The notes: generated by a model not told the origin, from the letters alone. Positions 24,254-33,615 are shown, counted from the first letter of the stretch. The stretch: 64,000 bases of DNA from Promicromonospora sp. AC04 (GCF_003058225.1 NZ_QBUG01000004.1:248001-312000), one strand, 5' to 3'. Made by a program: numbers and translations.

Positions 24254-25951
24254 ATGCCCGACGGCCCGTTGATCGTGCAGAGCGACAAGACGCTCCTGCT
24301 GGAGGTCGACCACCCGAGCGCCGAGCAGGCGCGCCGCTCCATCGCGCCGTTCGCCGAGCTCGAGCGCGCGCCCGAGCACGTGCACACCTATCGCCTGACG
24401 GCGCTGGGCCTGTGGAACGCGCGCGCGGCCGGCCACGACGCGGAGCAGGTCGTGAACACGCTCATCGAGTTCAGCCGCTACCCGGTGCCGCACGCGCTGC
24501 TGGTCGACGTCGCCGAGACGATGGCCCGCTACGGGCGCCTCGTGCTTTCGCAGGACCCGGCGCACGGCCTCGTGCTGCGCACCACCGACAAGGCGGTCCT
24601 CGCGGAGGTGCTGAAGTCGCGGCGCACGGCGGGCCTCGTCGGCGAGCGCCTCGACGAGTCCACGGTGGCGGTGCACCCCTCCGAGCGCGGCCACCTCAAG
24701 CAGGTCCTGGTCAAGCTCGGCTGGCCGGCCGAGGACCTCGCGGGCTACGTCGACGGCGAGAAGCACCCGATCGAGCTGAGTCCGGTCACCAAGCCGCGGA
24801 CGCCGCACGAGAAGGCCGCCGCCTGGGAGATGCGGCCGTATCAGGCGCAGGCCGTGGACGGCTTCTGGCACGGCGGCTCGGGCGTCGTGGTACTGCCCTG
24901 CGGCGCGGGCAAGACGATCGTGGGCGCGGGCGCGATGGCGAAGTCCGGCACGACCACGCTGATCCTGGTGACCAACACGGTGAGCGCGCGGCAGTGGCGC
25001 GACGAGCTGGTGCGCCGGACGACCCTCACCGAGGACGAGATCGGCGAGTACTCCGGCGCCCGCAAGGAGATCAAGCCGGTCACCATCGCGACCTACCAGG
25101 TGCTCACCACCAAGCGGAAGGGCGTCTACACGCACCTCGAGCTGCTCGACGCGCGCGACTGGGGCCTCGTCCTGTACGACGAGGTGCACCTGCTGCCCGC
25201 CCCGGTCTTCCGGATGACGGCGGACCTGCAGGCCCGACGCCGCCTCGGCCTGACCGCGACGCTGGTGCGCGAGGACGGCCGCGAGGACGAGGTGTTCAGC
25301 CTGATCGGGCCCAAGCGGTTCGACGCGCCCTGGAAGGACATCGAGTCCCAGGGCTACATCGCGCCCGCCGACTGCGTGGAGGTGCGGCTCACGCTCCCGG
25401 AGAGCGAGCGCATGACGTACGCGACGGCCGAGCTGGAGGACAAGTACCGGCTGGCCGCGTCGGCGTCGGGCAAGAAGAAGGTGGTGGAGCAGCTCGTGGC
25501 GCGCCATCCCGACGACCAGGTGCTGGTCATCGGGCAGTACCTCGACCAGCTCGAAGAGCTGGCCGAGCACCTCGGCGCGCCGATCATCACCGGGGCGACC
25601 ACCAACAAGGAGCGGCAGCGGCTGTTCGGGGCGTTCCGTGAGGGCGAGATAACGCGCCTCGTGGTGAGCAAGGTCGCCAACTACTCGGTGGACCTGCCGG
25701 AGGCGTCGGTGGCGATCCAGGTCTCGGGGTCGTTCGGGTCGCGGCAGGAGGAGGCGCAGCGCCTCGGGCGCATCATGCGGCCCAAGGCCGACGGCCGCAC
25801 AGCGCACTTCTACGCGGTGGTCGCGCGCGACACCGTCGACCAGGACTTCGCCGCCCATCGGCAGCGGTTCCTGGCCGAGCAGGGGTACGCGTACCGCATC
25901 GTGGACGCCGAGGACCTGGACGAGTCGCCGGCCGATTCCTCGGCCCCCTGA
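24254..25951 (+). CDS. DNA repair helicase XPB
   Basis: 565 residues, superfamily 2 helicase. Residues 1-180 hold the XPB-specific N-terminal region. PCGAGKT (215-221) is Walker A, DEVH (309-312) is motif II, RED (339-341) is the XPB signature, and QRLGRIMR near the C-terminus is motif VI. It unwinds DNA 3'-5' with ATP hydrolysis and is related to the archaeal/eukaryotic repair helicase. ATG 24254 has GAGGGAG 7 nt upstream. It lies 42 bp after the helicase-associated gene, in the same direction. Confidence 0.95.
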   Translation: MPDGPLIVQSDKTLLLEVDHPSAEQARRSIAPFAELERAPEHVHTYRLTALGLWNARAAGHDAEQVVNTLIEFSRYPVPHALLVDVAETMARYGRLVLSQDPAHGLVLRTTDKAVLAEVLKSRRTAGLVGERLDESTVAVHPSERGHLKQVLVKLGWPAEDLAGYVDGEKHPIELSPVTKPRTPHEKAAAWEMRPYQAQAVDGFWHGGSGVVVLPCGAGKTIVGAGAMAKSGTTTLILVTNTVSARQWRDELVRRTTLTEDEIGEYSGARKEIKPVTIATYQVLTTKRKGVYTHLELLDARDWGLVLYDEVHLLPAPVFRMTADLQARRRLGLTATLVREDGREDEVFSLIGPKRFDAPWKDIESQGYIAPADCVEVRLTLPESERMTYATAELEDKYRLAASASGKKKVVEQLVARHPDDQVLVIGQYLDQLEELAEHLGAPIITGATTNKERQRLFGAFREGEITRLVVSKVANYSVDLPEASVAIQVSGSFGSRQEEAQRLGRIMRPKADGRTAHFYAVVARDTVDQDFAAHRQRFLAEQGYAYRIVDAEDLDESPADSSAP

Positions 25952-25976
25952 CATCGGCCCTGCCCAGGGCCGTGAA

Positions 25977-25998
25977 AATGCCCTTCACGCTGGGCATT
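25977..25998 (+). terminator. possible terminator after the XPB gene
   Basis: Seven-base arms AATGCCC / GGGCATT around an 8-nt loop, 26 bp past the stop. The stem is short and there is no U-tract, so it is a weak call. Confidence 0.4.
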
Positions 25999-26076
25999 CA
26001 CCTGAGGATTCGTTGCACGTCCACAGCGTTACAGCCTCCGATTGCGGTGTCTTGAACCCGGGGTGACGATCAGGGC

Positions 26077-28287
26077 GTGATCGAGTCCTCAGCAAGACAC
26101 GAGCATCCGCACGATCCCGGCACCCGGGCTTCCGGGGGATGGGCAGTCGTTGCCTTCGCGGGCCTCGTCGGCGTCGTTCTCGCGGCCACCTCCCAGGCCG
26201 CCAACGCGACGGTCGGCGAGCCGGCCGAGCCGCTGCCGTCCGTGTCGCCGCGCCTCTCGGCGGCCACGCAGGCGCAGCTCATGTCGGACGTGCTGCCCGC
26301 GTCGCCGCCGATCACCCTCACGGACCCCGTGACCGACGGCGCGGGCGTGCTCACCGACGCCGAGCGCGCGGACGTCCGGGCCGCCGTCGACCGGCTCGCC
26401 GACGAGTCCGACCTGCGCATGTTCGTCGTGTACATCGAGAGCTTCGACGGCACCGATCCCGTGGACTGGGCCAACGCGAGCGCGAACCAGTCCGGGCTCG
26501 GCACCGACGACCTGCTCCTGGCGATCGCCACCGTCGACCACCAGTTCGGCCTGTCCGCGGACAGCAACGTCAAGCTCACGAACACCCAGCTCGGGCAGAT
26601 CGACAACACCATCGCCTCCGCTGTCGAGGACGAGCGGTGGGCCCCGGCCGCGACCGACGCCGCCGACCGCGTCCGCCGGGCGATGGCCGGGGCGACCGAC
26701 CCCCTGCTCATGGCGGGCATCGCCCTGGCGGCGGTCCTCGTGCTCGCCGCAGCGGGCTACGTCCTGTGGCGGTTCGCCGTGCCCCGGCTCCTGCCGCGCC
26801 TCGCGCGGCTCACGGAACGCACCTCGGCACCCGGCGGCCCGACGCCGGACGAGTTCGCCGGCCTGACCCTCGCCGAGCTCGACGAGCGCGCCGCGGCGAC
26901 CCTGGTCGGGATCGACGACGCGCTCAAGACCTGTGAGCAGGAGCTCGGCTTCGCCCGCACGGAGCTGGGCGCCGACGCGACGAGGGGCTTCGAGCAGATC
27001 CTGGCGCGCGCCGCCGGCGATGTCCGCGAGGCATTCGCGATCCGCCAGCAGCTGGACGTCGCGGCCGCGGAAGCGGAGGACGGCGGGCCGGAGGGCACGC
27101 AGCCCGACGGCGGCGCGGCCGAGGCCGCCGGCCGGCGCGCGCGCCTGACGCGGATCATCGCGCTGTGCGAGGGCGCCGCCGACACGCTCGACGCGCGTAC
27201 CCGCGCGTTCGACGACCTGCGCCGCCTGCAGCAGCGCGCCCCGGAGGTGCTGGCCGACGTCGTCGCCCGCGAGCCCGAGGTGGTCAGCCGGGTTGCCGCC
27301 GCGCGCGCCACGCTGGAGGAGCTCGCCACGACGTACCCCGCGAACACGCTGGCGACCGTGTCGGGCAACCCGGAGCAGGCGGAGCTGCTGCTCGCCAACA
27401 CCAAGGAGGCGGTGGCCGCCGGGCGCTCGGCCCTGGACGCCGGGCAGAAGGTCGTCGCCGTGGCGCACGCGCGGGGCGCGCAGAACGCGCTCGGGCAGGC
27501 AGTCATGCTGCTCGACGCCGTCGACGCCACCGCGGTCCACCTCGAGGAGGCCGCCGGCCGCCTCGACAAGTCGGTGGCGTCGCTCACCCAGGACGTGACC
27601 TCCGCCAAGGCGGTGGCGGGCGACTTCCGGGTCACCCTCGCGCGCACCGCCGCCCAGGCCTCGCTCAAGCACGTCGAGGTGACGCGCGACGGCGGCGACC
27701 CGCTGGCCGGGCTGCAGCGCATCGCCGCGGCGGAGGCCTCGCTCGACGCCGCACTGGCGTCCACCCGGGACGCCACCGAGGTGGCGGCCCGGGCGTCGGC
27801 GCTGCTGCGCGACACGCTCGGCCGGGTCGACGCACAGCTGCGGCAGACTGCCGACTTCGTCGCCACGCGCCGCGGGGCCATCGGCTCGACGGCGCGGACG
27901 CGGCTGGCGGAGGCGGTCCGGCTGGCCGACGTCGCCCACTCGCTCCACCCGACCGATCCCGCCGCGGCGCTCGACGAGGCCCAGCACGCGAGCACGCTGG
28001 TGCAGGAGGCGACGCGCCTCGCCCGCCAGGACGCGGACGCCGTCGTGGCGGCCGTCGCCGCCGAGGCAGAGCCCGACGCCGACAGGTCGGACGCGAACGG
28101 GCCGATCACCGGCGGCATGATGCTCGGCGGCATCCTGCTCGACCCGAACCTAGTCCGCTCCCGCAAGCGCGCCCACACTGCGCGCATCGGCGGCGGGTTC
28201 GGTGGCGGTGGCTTCGGCGGCGGCCGCCCCGCAGCGCTCCGGAAGCTGGGCACGGTCCGCGCCTGGTGGCCGGCGCCGGCGAGGTGA
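26077..28287 (+). CDS. TPM domain-containing membrane protein
   Basis: 736 residues: a secretion signal or signal anchor (AVVAFAGLVGVVLAATSQA), a TPM domain (VTDGAGVLTDAERADVRAAVDRLADES..., STVDWAN-like VDWANASANQSGLGTDDLLLAIA), a membrane helix near 210-230 (AGIALAAVLVLAAAGYVLW), then about 450 residues of Ala/Glu-rich coiled coil and a Gly-rich end (GGGFGGGGFGGG). TPM proteins are thought to act at the envelope, in phosphatase or photosystem-repair-like roles; the role here is unknown. The start is GTG 26077. The last 20 residues are not Ser/Gly-rich as in relatives, and another frame at that point reads RSGSWARSAPGGRRRRG, so a small frameshift near the 3' end is possible. Confidence 0.85.
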   Translation: MIESSARHEHPHDPGTRASGGWAVVAFAGLVGVVLAATSQAANATVGEPAEPLPSVSPRLSAATQAQLMSDVLPASPPITLTDPVTDGAGVLTDAERADVRAAVDRLADESDLRMFVVYIESFDGTDPVDWANASANQSGLGTDDLLLAIATVDHQFGLSADSNVKLTNTQLGQIDNTIASAVEDERWAPAATDAADRVRRAMAGATDPLLMAGIALAAVLVLAAAGYVLWRFAVPRLLPRLARLTERTSAPGGPTPDEFAGLTLAELDERAAATLVGIDDALKTCEQELGFARTELGADATRGFEQILARAAGDVREAFAIRQQLDVAAAEAEDGGPEGTQPDGGAAEAAGRRARLTRIIALCEGAADTLDARTRAFDDLRRLQQRAPEVLADVVAREPEVVSRVAAARATLEELATTYPANTLATVSGNPEQAELLLANTKEAVAAGRSALDAGQKVVAVAHARGAQNALGQAVMLLDAVDATAVHLEEAAGRLDKSVASLTQDVTSAKAVAGDFRVTLARTAAQASLKHVEVTRDGGDPLAGLQRIAAAEASLDAALASTRDATEVAARASALLRDTLGRVDAQLRQTADFVATRRGAIGSTARTRLAEAVRLADVAHSLHPTDPAAALDEAQHASTLVQEATRLARQDADAVVAAVAAEAEPDADRSDANGPITGGMMLGGILLDPNLVRSRKRAHTARIGGGFGGGGFGGGRPAALRKLGTVRAWWPAPAR

Positions 28288-28402
28288 CACTGATCACGCG
28301 ACCCGTCACGCGGTCGGCGAAATGTCCGAAGAGCGGTAATTTGCAATGCGGATCTTCAGACATCCTGCCGATCACACGGACAACCATTCCGGAAGGTCAC
28401 TC

Positions 28403-29206
28403 GTGAAGAAGTTCGCCCTGCCCGCCGCCCTGCTCCTCGCCCCGCTGCTCGCGTCCTGCGCAGCGGCCTCGCCCGACGAGGCGGCGACCTCCGCCCCGCC
28501 ACCCGCCGCGGAGGGCGAGGTGCACTGGTCCTACGACGGCGAGAAGGGGCCCAACGAGTGGGGCCACCTCACCAAGGACTTCGCCGCGTGCGAGGCCGGT
28601 GACGCACAGTCGCCCATCGACCTGCCCGACCACGCCGCCGAGAAGCTGACTGAGCACCCGAAGATCACGTCGTCGCCCACCGTCGGCGAGTCGGTCGACA
28701 CCGGTCACACCATCCAGCTCGTGCCCGACGGCGACGCGTCCGAGGTCGAGTGGAAGGACAACGAGTTCGACCTCGCCCAGGTGCACTTCCACCTGCCGTC
28801 GGAGCACACCGTCGAGGGCAAGGCGCTGGACGCCGAGTTCCACTTCGTCCACACCACGGAGGACGGGCAGGTGCTCGTCCTGGGCGTGCTCGCCCAGACG
28901 GGCGACGCCGAGAACGAGGACTGGCAGCCGTTCATCGACGGCGCTGCCGAGCCGGGCTCGGACGAGCTGCCGATCGACGTCGCCGCGATGCTGCCGACGG
29001 ACCCGACGTTCGAGGAGTACGCGGGCAGCCTCACGACACCGCCGTGCACCGAGGGCGTCGACTGGGTCGTCTACCACGAGCCCATAGAGCTGTCGGCGGA
29101 ACAGATCGCCGTGCTCAAGGAGGCGTACGAGGACAACGCCCGCCCGGTCCAGCCGCAGGGTGACCGCGTGGCCTACGAGGGCACGGTCACGGTGTCGGAC
29201 GGCTGA
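28403..29206 (+). CDS. alpha-class carbonic anhydrase, secreted lipoprotein
   Basis: 267 residues. The signal peptide ends in lipobox LLASC (Cys19). The alpha-carbonic anhydrase fold shows AQSPIDL, the zinc-ligand strand QVHFHLPSEH, AEFHFVH carrying the third histidine, and LTTPPCTEGVDW. It hydrates CO2 on the outer face of the membrane. GTG 28403 follows GGAAGG at 6 nt; the frame is open from 28346, but that would add a non-secretory N-terminus. A bidirectional terminator follows it. Confidence 0.92.
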   Translation: MKKFALPAALLLAPLLASCAAASPDEAATSAPPPAAEGEVHWSYDGEKGPNEWGHLTKDFAACEAGDAQSPIDLPDHAAEKLTEHPKITSSPTVGESVDTGHTIQLVPDGDASEVEWKDNEFDLAQVHFHLPSEHTVEGKALDAEFHFVHTTEDGQVLVLGVLAQTGDAENEDWQPFIDGAAEPGSDELPIDVAAMLPTDPTFEEYAGSLTTPPCTEGVDWVVYHEPIELSAEQIAVLKEAYEDNARPVQPQGDRVAYEGTVTVSDG

Positions 29207-29231
29207 CCGCCGGTTGACCTGGACGGTCGGT

Positions 29232-29272
29232 AGAAGGTCAGGAGATCGGTAGTCCGGGTCTCCTGACCTTCT
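29232..29272. terminator. bidirectional terminator between carbonic anhydrase and NYN genes
   Basis: Perfect 14-bp stem (29232-29245 with 29259-29272) and 13-nt loop between two convergent genes. Confidence 0.75.
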
Positions 29273-29300
29273 GCGTACCACGCGCCCTGGCCGGTTCCAG

Positions 29301-29894
29301 CTACAGGTAGCGCAGCGGGTCGAACTCCTCGATCGGGATGATGCGGACGCGCGGCAGCATGGTGGTGAAGGCGTCGGCGTCGGCCTCGAGGTCGTACATG
29401 ACCAGGCCGCGCTGCTCCAGGTCCGTGAACCGGGAGTTGACGAACTCCCGGAATCCCAGCAGGCCGACGCGGCGGTCGTCGTCGTCGAGCAGCGCCTCGA
29501 TCTGCGGCAGGAAGTCGCCGTCGTGGCTCGCGAGCAGGACGTCGCCGGGGCGGTCCATCAGCGCGTCGAGCGTGCGCTGGATACCGACGTCGACGACCTT
29601 CTCCGAGCCCTGCGCGGCCAGCGGGATCGGCTTGTAGCCCATGGCGAGCAGCGCCTGCACGAACGGCATCGGCATCTGGCCGGACGTCGCGTTGAGGAAG
29701 AACAGCGGCACGACGCTCTGCGACCACACCTTCTCCGCGAACGCGGAGATGCGGTCCCAACGGGGGCGCTCCTCGGGTGCCGGACGGCGGTTCAGCACGT
29801 TCATGCCGAGCGTGGCGTCGATGTTCTCACCGTCGACGATGAGATACGTGCGCCGGGGAGTCTGCCCAGCTTCCTGCGGGGACGGTGCTGACAT
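29301..29894 (-). CDS. NYN domain protein (PIN-like RNase family)
   Basis: 197 residues of the NYN/LabA (DUF88) family. Acidic motifs typical of the PIN-like active site are TYLIVDGENIDATLG, GSEKVVDVGIQRTLDALM and DVLLASHDGDFLPQI. It is probably a metal-dependent ribonuclease, with unknown target. ATG 29894 has no SD but TAGGCT ends 7 nt upstream, the pattern of a leaderless transcript. Confidence 0.87.
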   Translation of the reverse strand: MSAPSPQEAGQTPRRTYLIVDGENIDATLGMNVLNRRPAPEERPRWDRISAFAEKVWSQSVVPLFFLNATSGQMPMPFVQALLAMGYKPIPLAAQGSEKVVDVGIQRTLDALMDRPGDVLLASHDGDFLPQIEALLDDDDRRVGLLGFREFVNSRFTDLEQRGLVMYDLEADADAFTTMLPRVRIIPIEEFDPLRYL

Positions 29895-29959
29895 GCCTGA
29901 CAGCCTAGCGGCGTGCCGGGTACCGGGCCGGACGATGCTCTGCCGAAGCCGGGGCGATT

Positions 29960-29992
29960 TCTCGGGCGAATCTCAGGCACCCTTCAGGAACC
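29960..29992 (+). promoter_or_regulatory. three 11-bp direct repeats upstream of the response regulator
   Basis: TCTCGGGCGAA, TCTCAGGCACC and CTTCAGGAACC follow in step from 29960, 29971 and 29982, i.e. one DNA turn apart with core TCRGG. OmpR/PhoB-family regulators bind such direct repeats. They end 17 bp before the ATG and would cover the -35 region, fitting autoregulation. Confidence 0.65.
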
Positions 29993-30009
29993 AGCCGCAC
30001 ACTTGAAAC

Positions 30010-30735
30010 ATGGCTACTCCTGAGGCGCGTCTCGTCGTGGTCGACGACGAACCGAATATCCGTGAGCTCCTGTCCACCTCCCTGCGTTTCGCGGGCTTCG
30101 AGGTACACGCCGCCGCGGACGGCAACGGCGCTCTCCAGCTCGTCCGCGACGTCGAGCCGGACCTCGTGGTGCTCGACGTGATGCTCCCCGACATGGACGG
30201 CTTCACCGTGACGCGCCGCATGCGGGCGACCGGCCGGCACACCCCCGTCGTCTTCCTCACCGCGAAGGACGACACGCAGGACAAGGTGCAGGGCCTGACC
30301 GTGGGCGGCGACGACTACGTGACCAAGCCGTTCAGCCTCGAGGAGGTGGTGGCCCGGATCCGTGCGGTGCTGCGCCGCACGGGCGTGCCCGCCCCCGAGG
30401 AGGAGGCGGTGCTGCACGTCGGCGACCTGGAGATGGACGAGGACTCGCACGAGGTGCGCCGCGCCGGCGTCGAGGTGGACCTGTCCCCCACGGAGTTCAA
30501 GCTGCTGCGCTACCTCATGCTCAACTCCGGCCGCGTCCTGTCCAAGGCGCAGATCCTGGACCACGTGTGGCAGTACGACTGGGGCGGCGACGCGAACATC
30601 GTCGAGTCCTACATCTCCTATCTGCGGCGCAAGATCGACACGCTCGAGGTCGAGGGCGAGACCCTGCCCCCGCTGATCCACACGAAGCGCGGCGTGGGGT
30701 ACCTGCTGCGCGCCCCGCAGCCCGCCCGTGCTTGA
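30010..30735 (+). CDS. OmpR/PhoB family response regulator
   Basis: 241 residues. The receiver domain has the acidic pair (VVDDEP), phosphoacceptor Asp56 (VVLDVMLPDMDGF), Thr84 and Lys106. The C-terminal winged helix shows VDLSPTEFKLLRYLM, RVLSKAQILDHVW and SYISYLRRKID...IHTKRGVGYLL. It overlaps the sensor kinase gene by 8 nt, so the two are co-translated. Resemblance is to the actinobacterial MprA/TcrX group; ortholog assignment would need a tree. Confidence 0.94.
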   Translation: MATPEARLVVVDDEPNIRELLSTSLRFAGFEVHAAADGNGALQLVRDVEPDLVVLDVMLPDMDGFTVTRRMRATGRHTPVVFLTAKDDTQDKVQGLTVGGDDYVTKPFSLEEVVARIRAVLRRTGVPAPEEEAVLHVGDLEMDEDSHEVRRAGVEVDLSPTEFKLLRYLMLNSGRVLSKAQILDHVWQYDWGGDANIVESYISYLRRKIDTLEVEGETLPPLIHTKRGVGYLLRAPQPARA

Positions 30736-32290
30736 GCGGACCAAGGAGCGCCTCTCCGGCATCCCGCTGCGCGCGCGGCTCGTCGCGATCATCTCGCTGC
30801 TGCTGGCCGCCGGACTGGGGATCGCGGGGATCGCGACCACCACCGTGGTGTCGAACTACCTGGAGCGGCAGGTGGACCAGGAGCTGCACACCGCCGCCCT
30901 GGGACTCACCACGGGTGTTCCGCAGCAGGGATCTGGGCCGGGTCTGCCCAGCGACTACTACGTCCAGGTCACGTACGAGGACGGTACCGTCAGGACGAAC
31001 CGCACCGAGGCGACCCTCAACCAGTTCGGCCTGCCCGATCTCCCGGACATGACGTTCGAGGAGGCCGCCGCCAGCAAGGGCCAGCCGTTCACCGTGCCCG
31101 CCACGAGCGAGTCCGCGCAGAGCGAGAGCTGGCGAGTCGTCACCTTGGCCGTGACTTTCCAGCCGGGCGGCGAGCAGGTGATCGTCTACGTGGCACGTCC
31201 GCTGGTGGGCATCGACAGCACGGTCTCGATCCTGACCAGCACCCTCGTCCTGTCCGGGCTGGGCATCGTGCTCCTGGGCGGGCTCACTGCATGGGTCCTG
31301 GTCGAACGTTCGCTCCGGTCGCTGCGCTCCGTGGAGCACACCGCCGCACAGATCGCGGCCGGTGACCTCACCCAGCGTGTGCCCGAGGCACCGCCCACCA
31401 CGGAGATGGGTTCGCTCGCGGCGTCGCTCAACGCGATGCTGACGCAGATCGAGCGGGCCTTCGCCGCGCAGGAGGCGTCGGAGGTGCGGATGCGGCAGTT
31501 CGTCTCGGACGCGTCGCACGAGCTGCGCACGCCCGTCGCGACCATCCGCGGCTACGGCGAGCTCTACCGGATGGGCGCCCTGGACACCACGGACAAGGTC
31601 GACGACACGATGTTCCGCATCGAGGACGCCGCCCGCCGGATGGGCACGCTCGTCAACGACCTCCTGGTGCTCGCCCGGCTCGACGAGGGCCGGCCCGTCG
31701 CCCGGGAGGACGTCGACCTGGCGGCCCTGGCACGGGACTCGGCCCAGGACCTGCACGCCCTGGACCCGACGCGCGAGGTCGCCGTGGTGCCGCTCTCACC
31801 CGAGGGTGACGGCGCCGCCGGCCGGGTCCCCGACACGCTCGTCGTGGAGGGCGACAGCGACCGGATACGACAGGTCCTCACCAACCTCATCGGCAACGTC
31901 GCGCGGCACACGCCTGCGGGCACGCCGGCCGAGATCGCGCTCGGCGTGCTGCCCGGCCCTCCGGACCAGAACGGCACTCCGCAGCGCAGCAAGGACGCCG
32001 ACAACGCCGGGCAGGACGGCGAGGGCACGGATCCGAGCTCGGACGAGCCGCCGTCGGGCAGCCTGGCCGTGCTCGAGGTGCGCGACCACGGTCCCGGCCT
32101 CACCGAGGAGCAGGGCCGCCGGATCTTCGAGCGGTTCTACCGCGCGGACTCCTCGCGTACCCGCGAGTCGGGCGGCTCGGGACTGGGGATGGCGATCGTC
32201 GCGGCGATCGTCGGCACCCACGGCGGACACGTCGAGGTGGCGCCCACCGCGGGCGGCGGCCTCACGGTCCGGCTGACGCTGCCGCTCTGA
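30728..32290 (+). CDS. two-component sensor histidine kinase
   Basis: 520 residues: a membrane helix (about 18-40), an extracytoplasmic sensor (about 45-165), a second helix (about 167-192), HAMP, HisKA with SDASHELRTP (His264), and an HATPase domain with N-box NLIGNVARHTP (N390) and G1 DHGPGL (about 453-458). Between the two, residues about 408-444 are an acidic Gly/Asp/Ser/Gln insertion (QNGTPQRSKDADNAGQDGE) that is unusual in this loop. GTG 30728 overlaps the regulator stop. The signal sensed is unknown. Confidence 0.94.
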   Translation: MLERTKERLSGIPLRARLVAIISLLLAAGLGIAGIATTTVVSNYLERQVDQELHTAALGLTTGVPQQGSGPGLPSDYYVQVTYEDGTVRTNRTEATLNQFGLPDLPDMTFEEAAASKGQPFTVPATSESAQSESWRVVTLAVTFQPGGEQVIVYVARPLVGIDSTVSILTSTLVLSGLGIVLLGGLTAWVLVERSLRSLRSVEHTAAQIAAGDLTQRVPEAPPTTEMGSLAASLNAMLTQIERAFAAQEASEVRMRQFVSDASHELRTPVATIRGYGELYRMGALDTTDKVDDTMFRIEDAARRMGTLVNDLLVLARLDEGRPVAREDVDLAALARDSAQDLHALDPTREVAVVPLSPEGDGAAGRVPDTLVVEGDSDRIRQVLTNLIGNVARHTPAGTPAEIALGVLPGPPDQNGTPQRSKDADNAGQDGEGTDPSSDEPPSGSLAVLEVRDHGPGLTEEQGRRIFERFYRADSSRTRESGGSGLGMAIVAAIVGTHGGHVEVAPTAGGGLTVRLTLPL

Positions 32291-32308
32291 GGCACCCGCA
32301 CTACGTAT

Positions 32309-32344
32309 CGGGCGCTCAGGTCACTCCGGTGACCTGCGCGCCCG
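32309..32344 (+). terminator. terminator after the two-component operon
   Basis: 16-nt arms (32309-32324, 32329-32344) with one mismatch around a UCCG tetraloop, 19 bp after the kinase stop. Confidence 0.78.
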
Positions 32345-32458
32345 ACGCGTTCGGCGCTCGGCCGATGACCACCATCCAAGACGGTGGTAGCCACCGCTGA
32401 CCAGATCGGTAATAGGCTGGCAGTGCAGTGACCGACCTCAACCGTTAGGCAGATTCAC

Positions 32459-33163
32459 ATGGGCGTGCTGACGTCTGACGCGCCACAGTGGTTCCTCAAA
32501 TCCTTCGTCCGCAGCGCGGTGGGCGCGGGAGCCACGGCGGCCACCGAGGTGATCGAGGAAGTCGGCCAGACCCTCCTCGACCGCTGGGCCGACGAGCACC
32601 GGCACTTCCACAACCTGCGCCACCTGGCCGCCGTCCTGCACCGCGTGGACGAGCTGGCCGAGGAGACGCACGAGCCCGACCTGGTGCGCCTCGCCGCCTG
32701 GTACCACGGGGCGGTGTTCAACGCGGAGCGCAAGTTCGCCGACGCCTCGCAGGGTGGCGAACAGTCAACGGCCTCGGCGATCCTGGCGCACGACGAGCTG
32801 ACCGGCCTCGGCGTGCCCGCGCGCGCCGCAGACCGGGTCGCCGCCCTGGTCAACGCCATCGTCCGGCACGCGCCGGACCCCACGGACTTCGACGCCGCGG
32901 TGCTGAACGACGCCGACCTCGCGATGCTCGCCGCCGAGCCCCAGCGCTACAAGGACTACAAGTCGGCGGTGCGGGCCGAGTACGCGCACATCCCGACCGA
33001 GGACTACATCCGAGCCCGGATCCGGGTCATCGAGCGGCTGCTCGCCCGCAAGTCGCTGTTCCTCAGCCCGATGGGCGCCGCGTGGGAGGAGCCCGCGCGG
33101 CAGAACCTCGACATGGAGCTGCACCGGCTGCGCAAGGAGCAGGCGAAGCTCGGCACCGCCTGA
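32459..33163 (+). CDS. HD domain-containing predicted phosphohydrolase
   Basis: 234 residues. Metal-binding HD-type motifs: EHRHFHNLRHLAAVLHRVDEL, LAAWYHGAVFN (in place of the canonical HD) and VLNDADLAMLAAEP. Such proteins hydrolyse phosphoester substrates; the substrate is unknown. ATG 32459 is 7 nt after AGGCAG. It stands alone between the two-component operon and the WXG100 gene; the 160 bp after it have no recognizable feature apart from the SD of the next gene. Confidence 0.83.
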   Translation: MGVLTSDAPQWFLKSFVRSAVGAGATAATEVIEEVGQTLLDRWADEHRHFHNLRHLAAVLHRVDELAEETHEPDLVRLAAWYHGAVFNAERKFADASQGGEQSTASAILAHDELTGLGVPARAADRVAALVNAIVRHAPDPTDFDAAVLNDADLAMLAAEPQRYKDYKSAVRAEYAHIPTEDYIRARIRVIERLLARKSLFLSPMGAAWEEPARQNLDMELHRLRKEQAKLGTA

Positions 33164-33323
33164 GGCAGACCCTCCGCACGGCCCCGCAGCGGTTCGAGCA
33201 CGACCACAACCCCGGCTTCGGCGTGCCCGTGCACAGCGCGCTCCGGAAGCGCCCCGCCGTCGGCCGGCGCGTACCTACCTTCGTAGCGACGCCGGACGGG
33301 CCGGCGCACGGGAGGTGATGGTC

Positions 33324-33608
33324 ATGCGGTTCGAGGTCGACAGCGACCAGGTGGAGCAGGCGAGCGCGGCAGTGGCGAGCTCGGTGGCGACGGTACGCGC
33401 GGAGGTGGCGGCGCTCATGCGCAATCTCGACGCGCTGCAGGCGACCTGGCAGGGGCCGGCCGCCGCGGCGTTCGGTGGCACGGTCACGCAGTGGCGCGGC
33501 GCGCAGGCACAGGTCGAGGGCGCGCTGGACGCGATCCAGTCCGCCCTGGCGGCTGCGGCCCGCACCTACGCGGAGGCGGAAGCGGCAGCCACCCGCATGT
33601 TCTCCTAG
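33324..33608 (+). CDS. WXG100 family type VII secretion target
   Basis: 94 residues, all helical, with the hallmark W42-Q43-G44 turn between two amphipathic helices (WQGPAAAAFGG). Such proteins are exported by ESX/Type VII systems, often as dimers; no ESX apparatus gene is in the window, so partners are elsewhere. ATG 33324 follows GGAGG at 8 nt; GTG 33315 and ATG 33318 are upstream in-frame but too close to the SD. A perfect palindrome terminator follows. Confidence 0.88.
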   Translation: MRFEVDSDQVEQASAAVASSVATVRAEVAALMRNLDALQATWQGPAAAAFGGTVTQWRGAQAQVEGALDAIQSALAAAARTYAEAEAAATRMFS

Positions 33609-33615
33609 AAAACGG

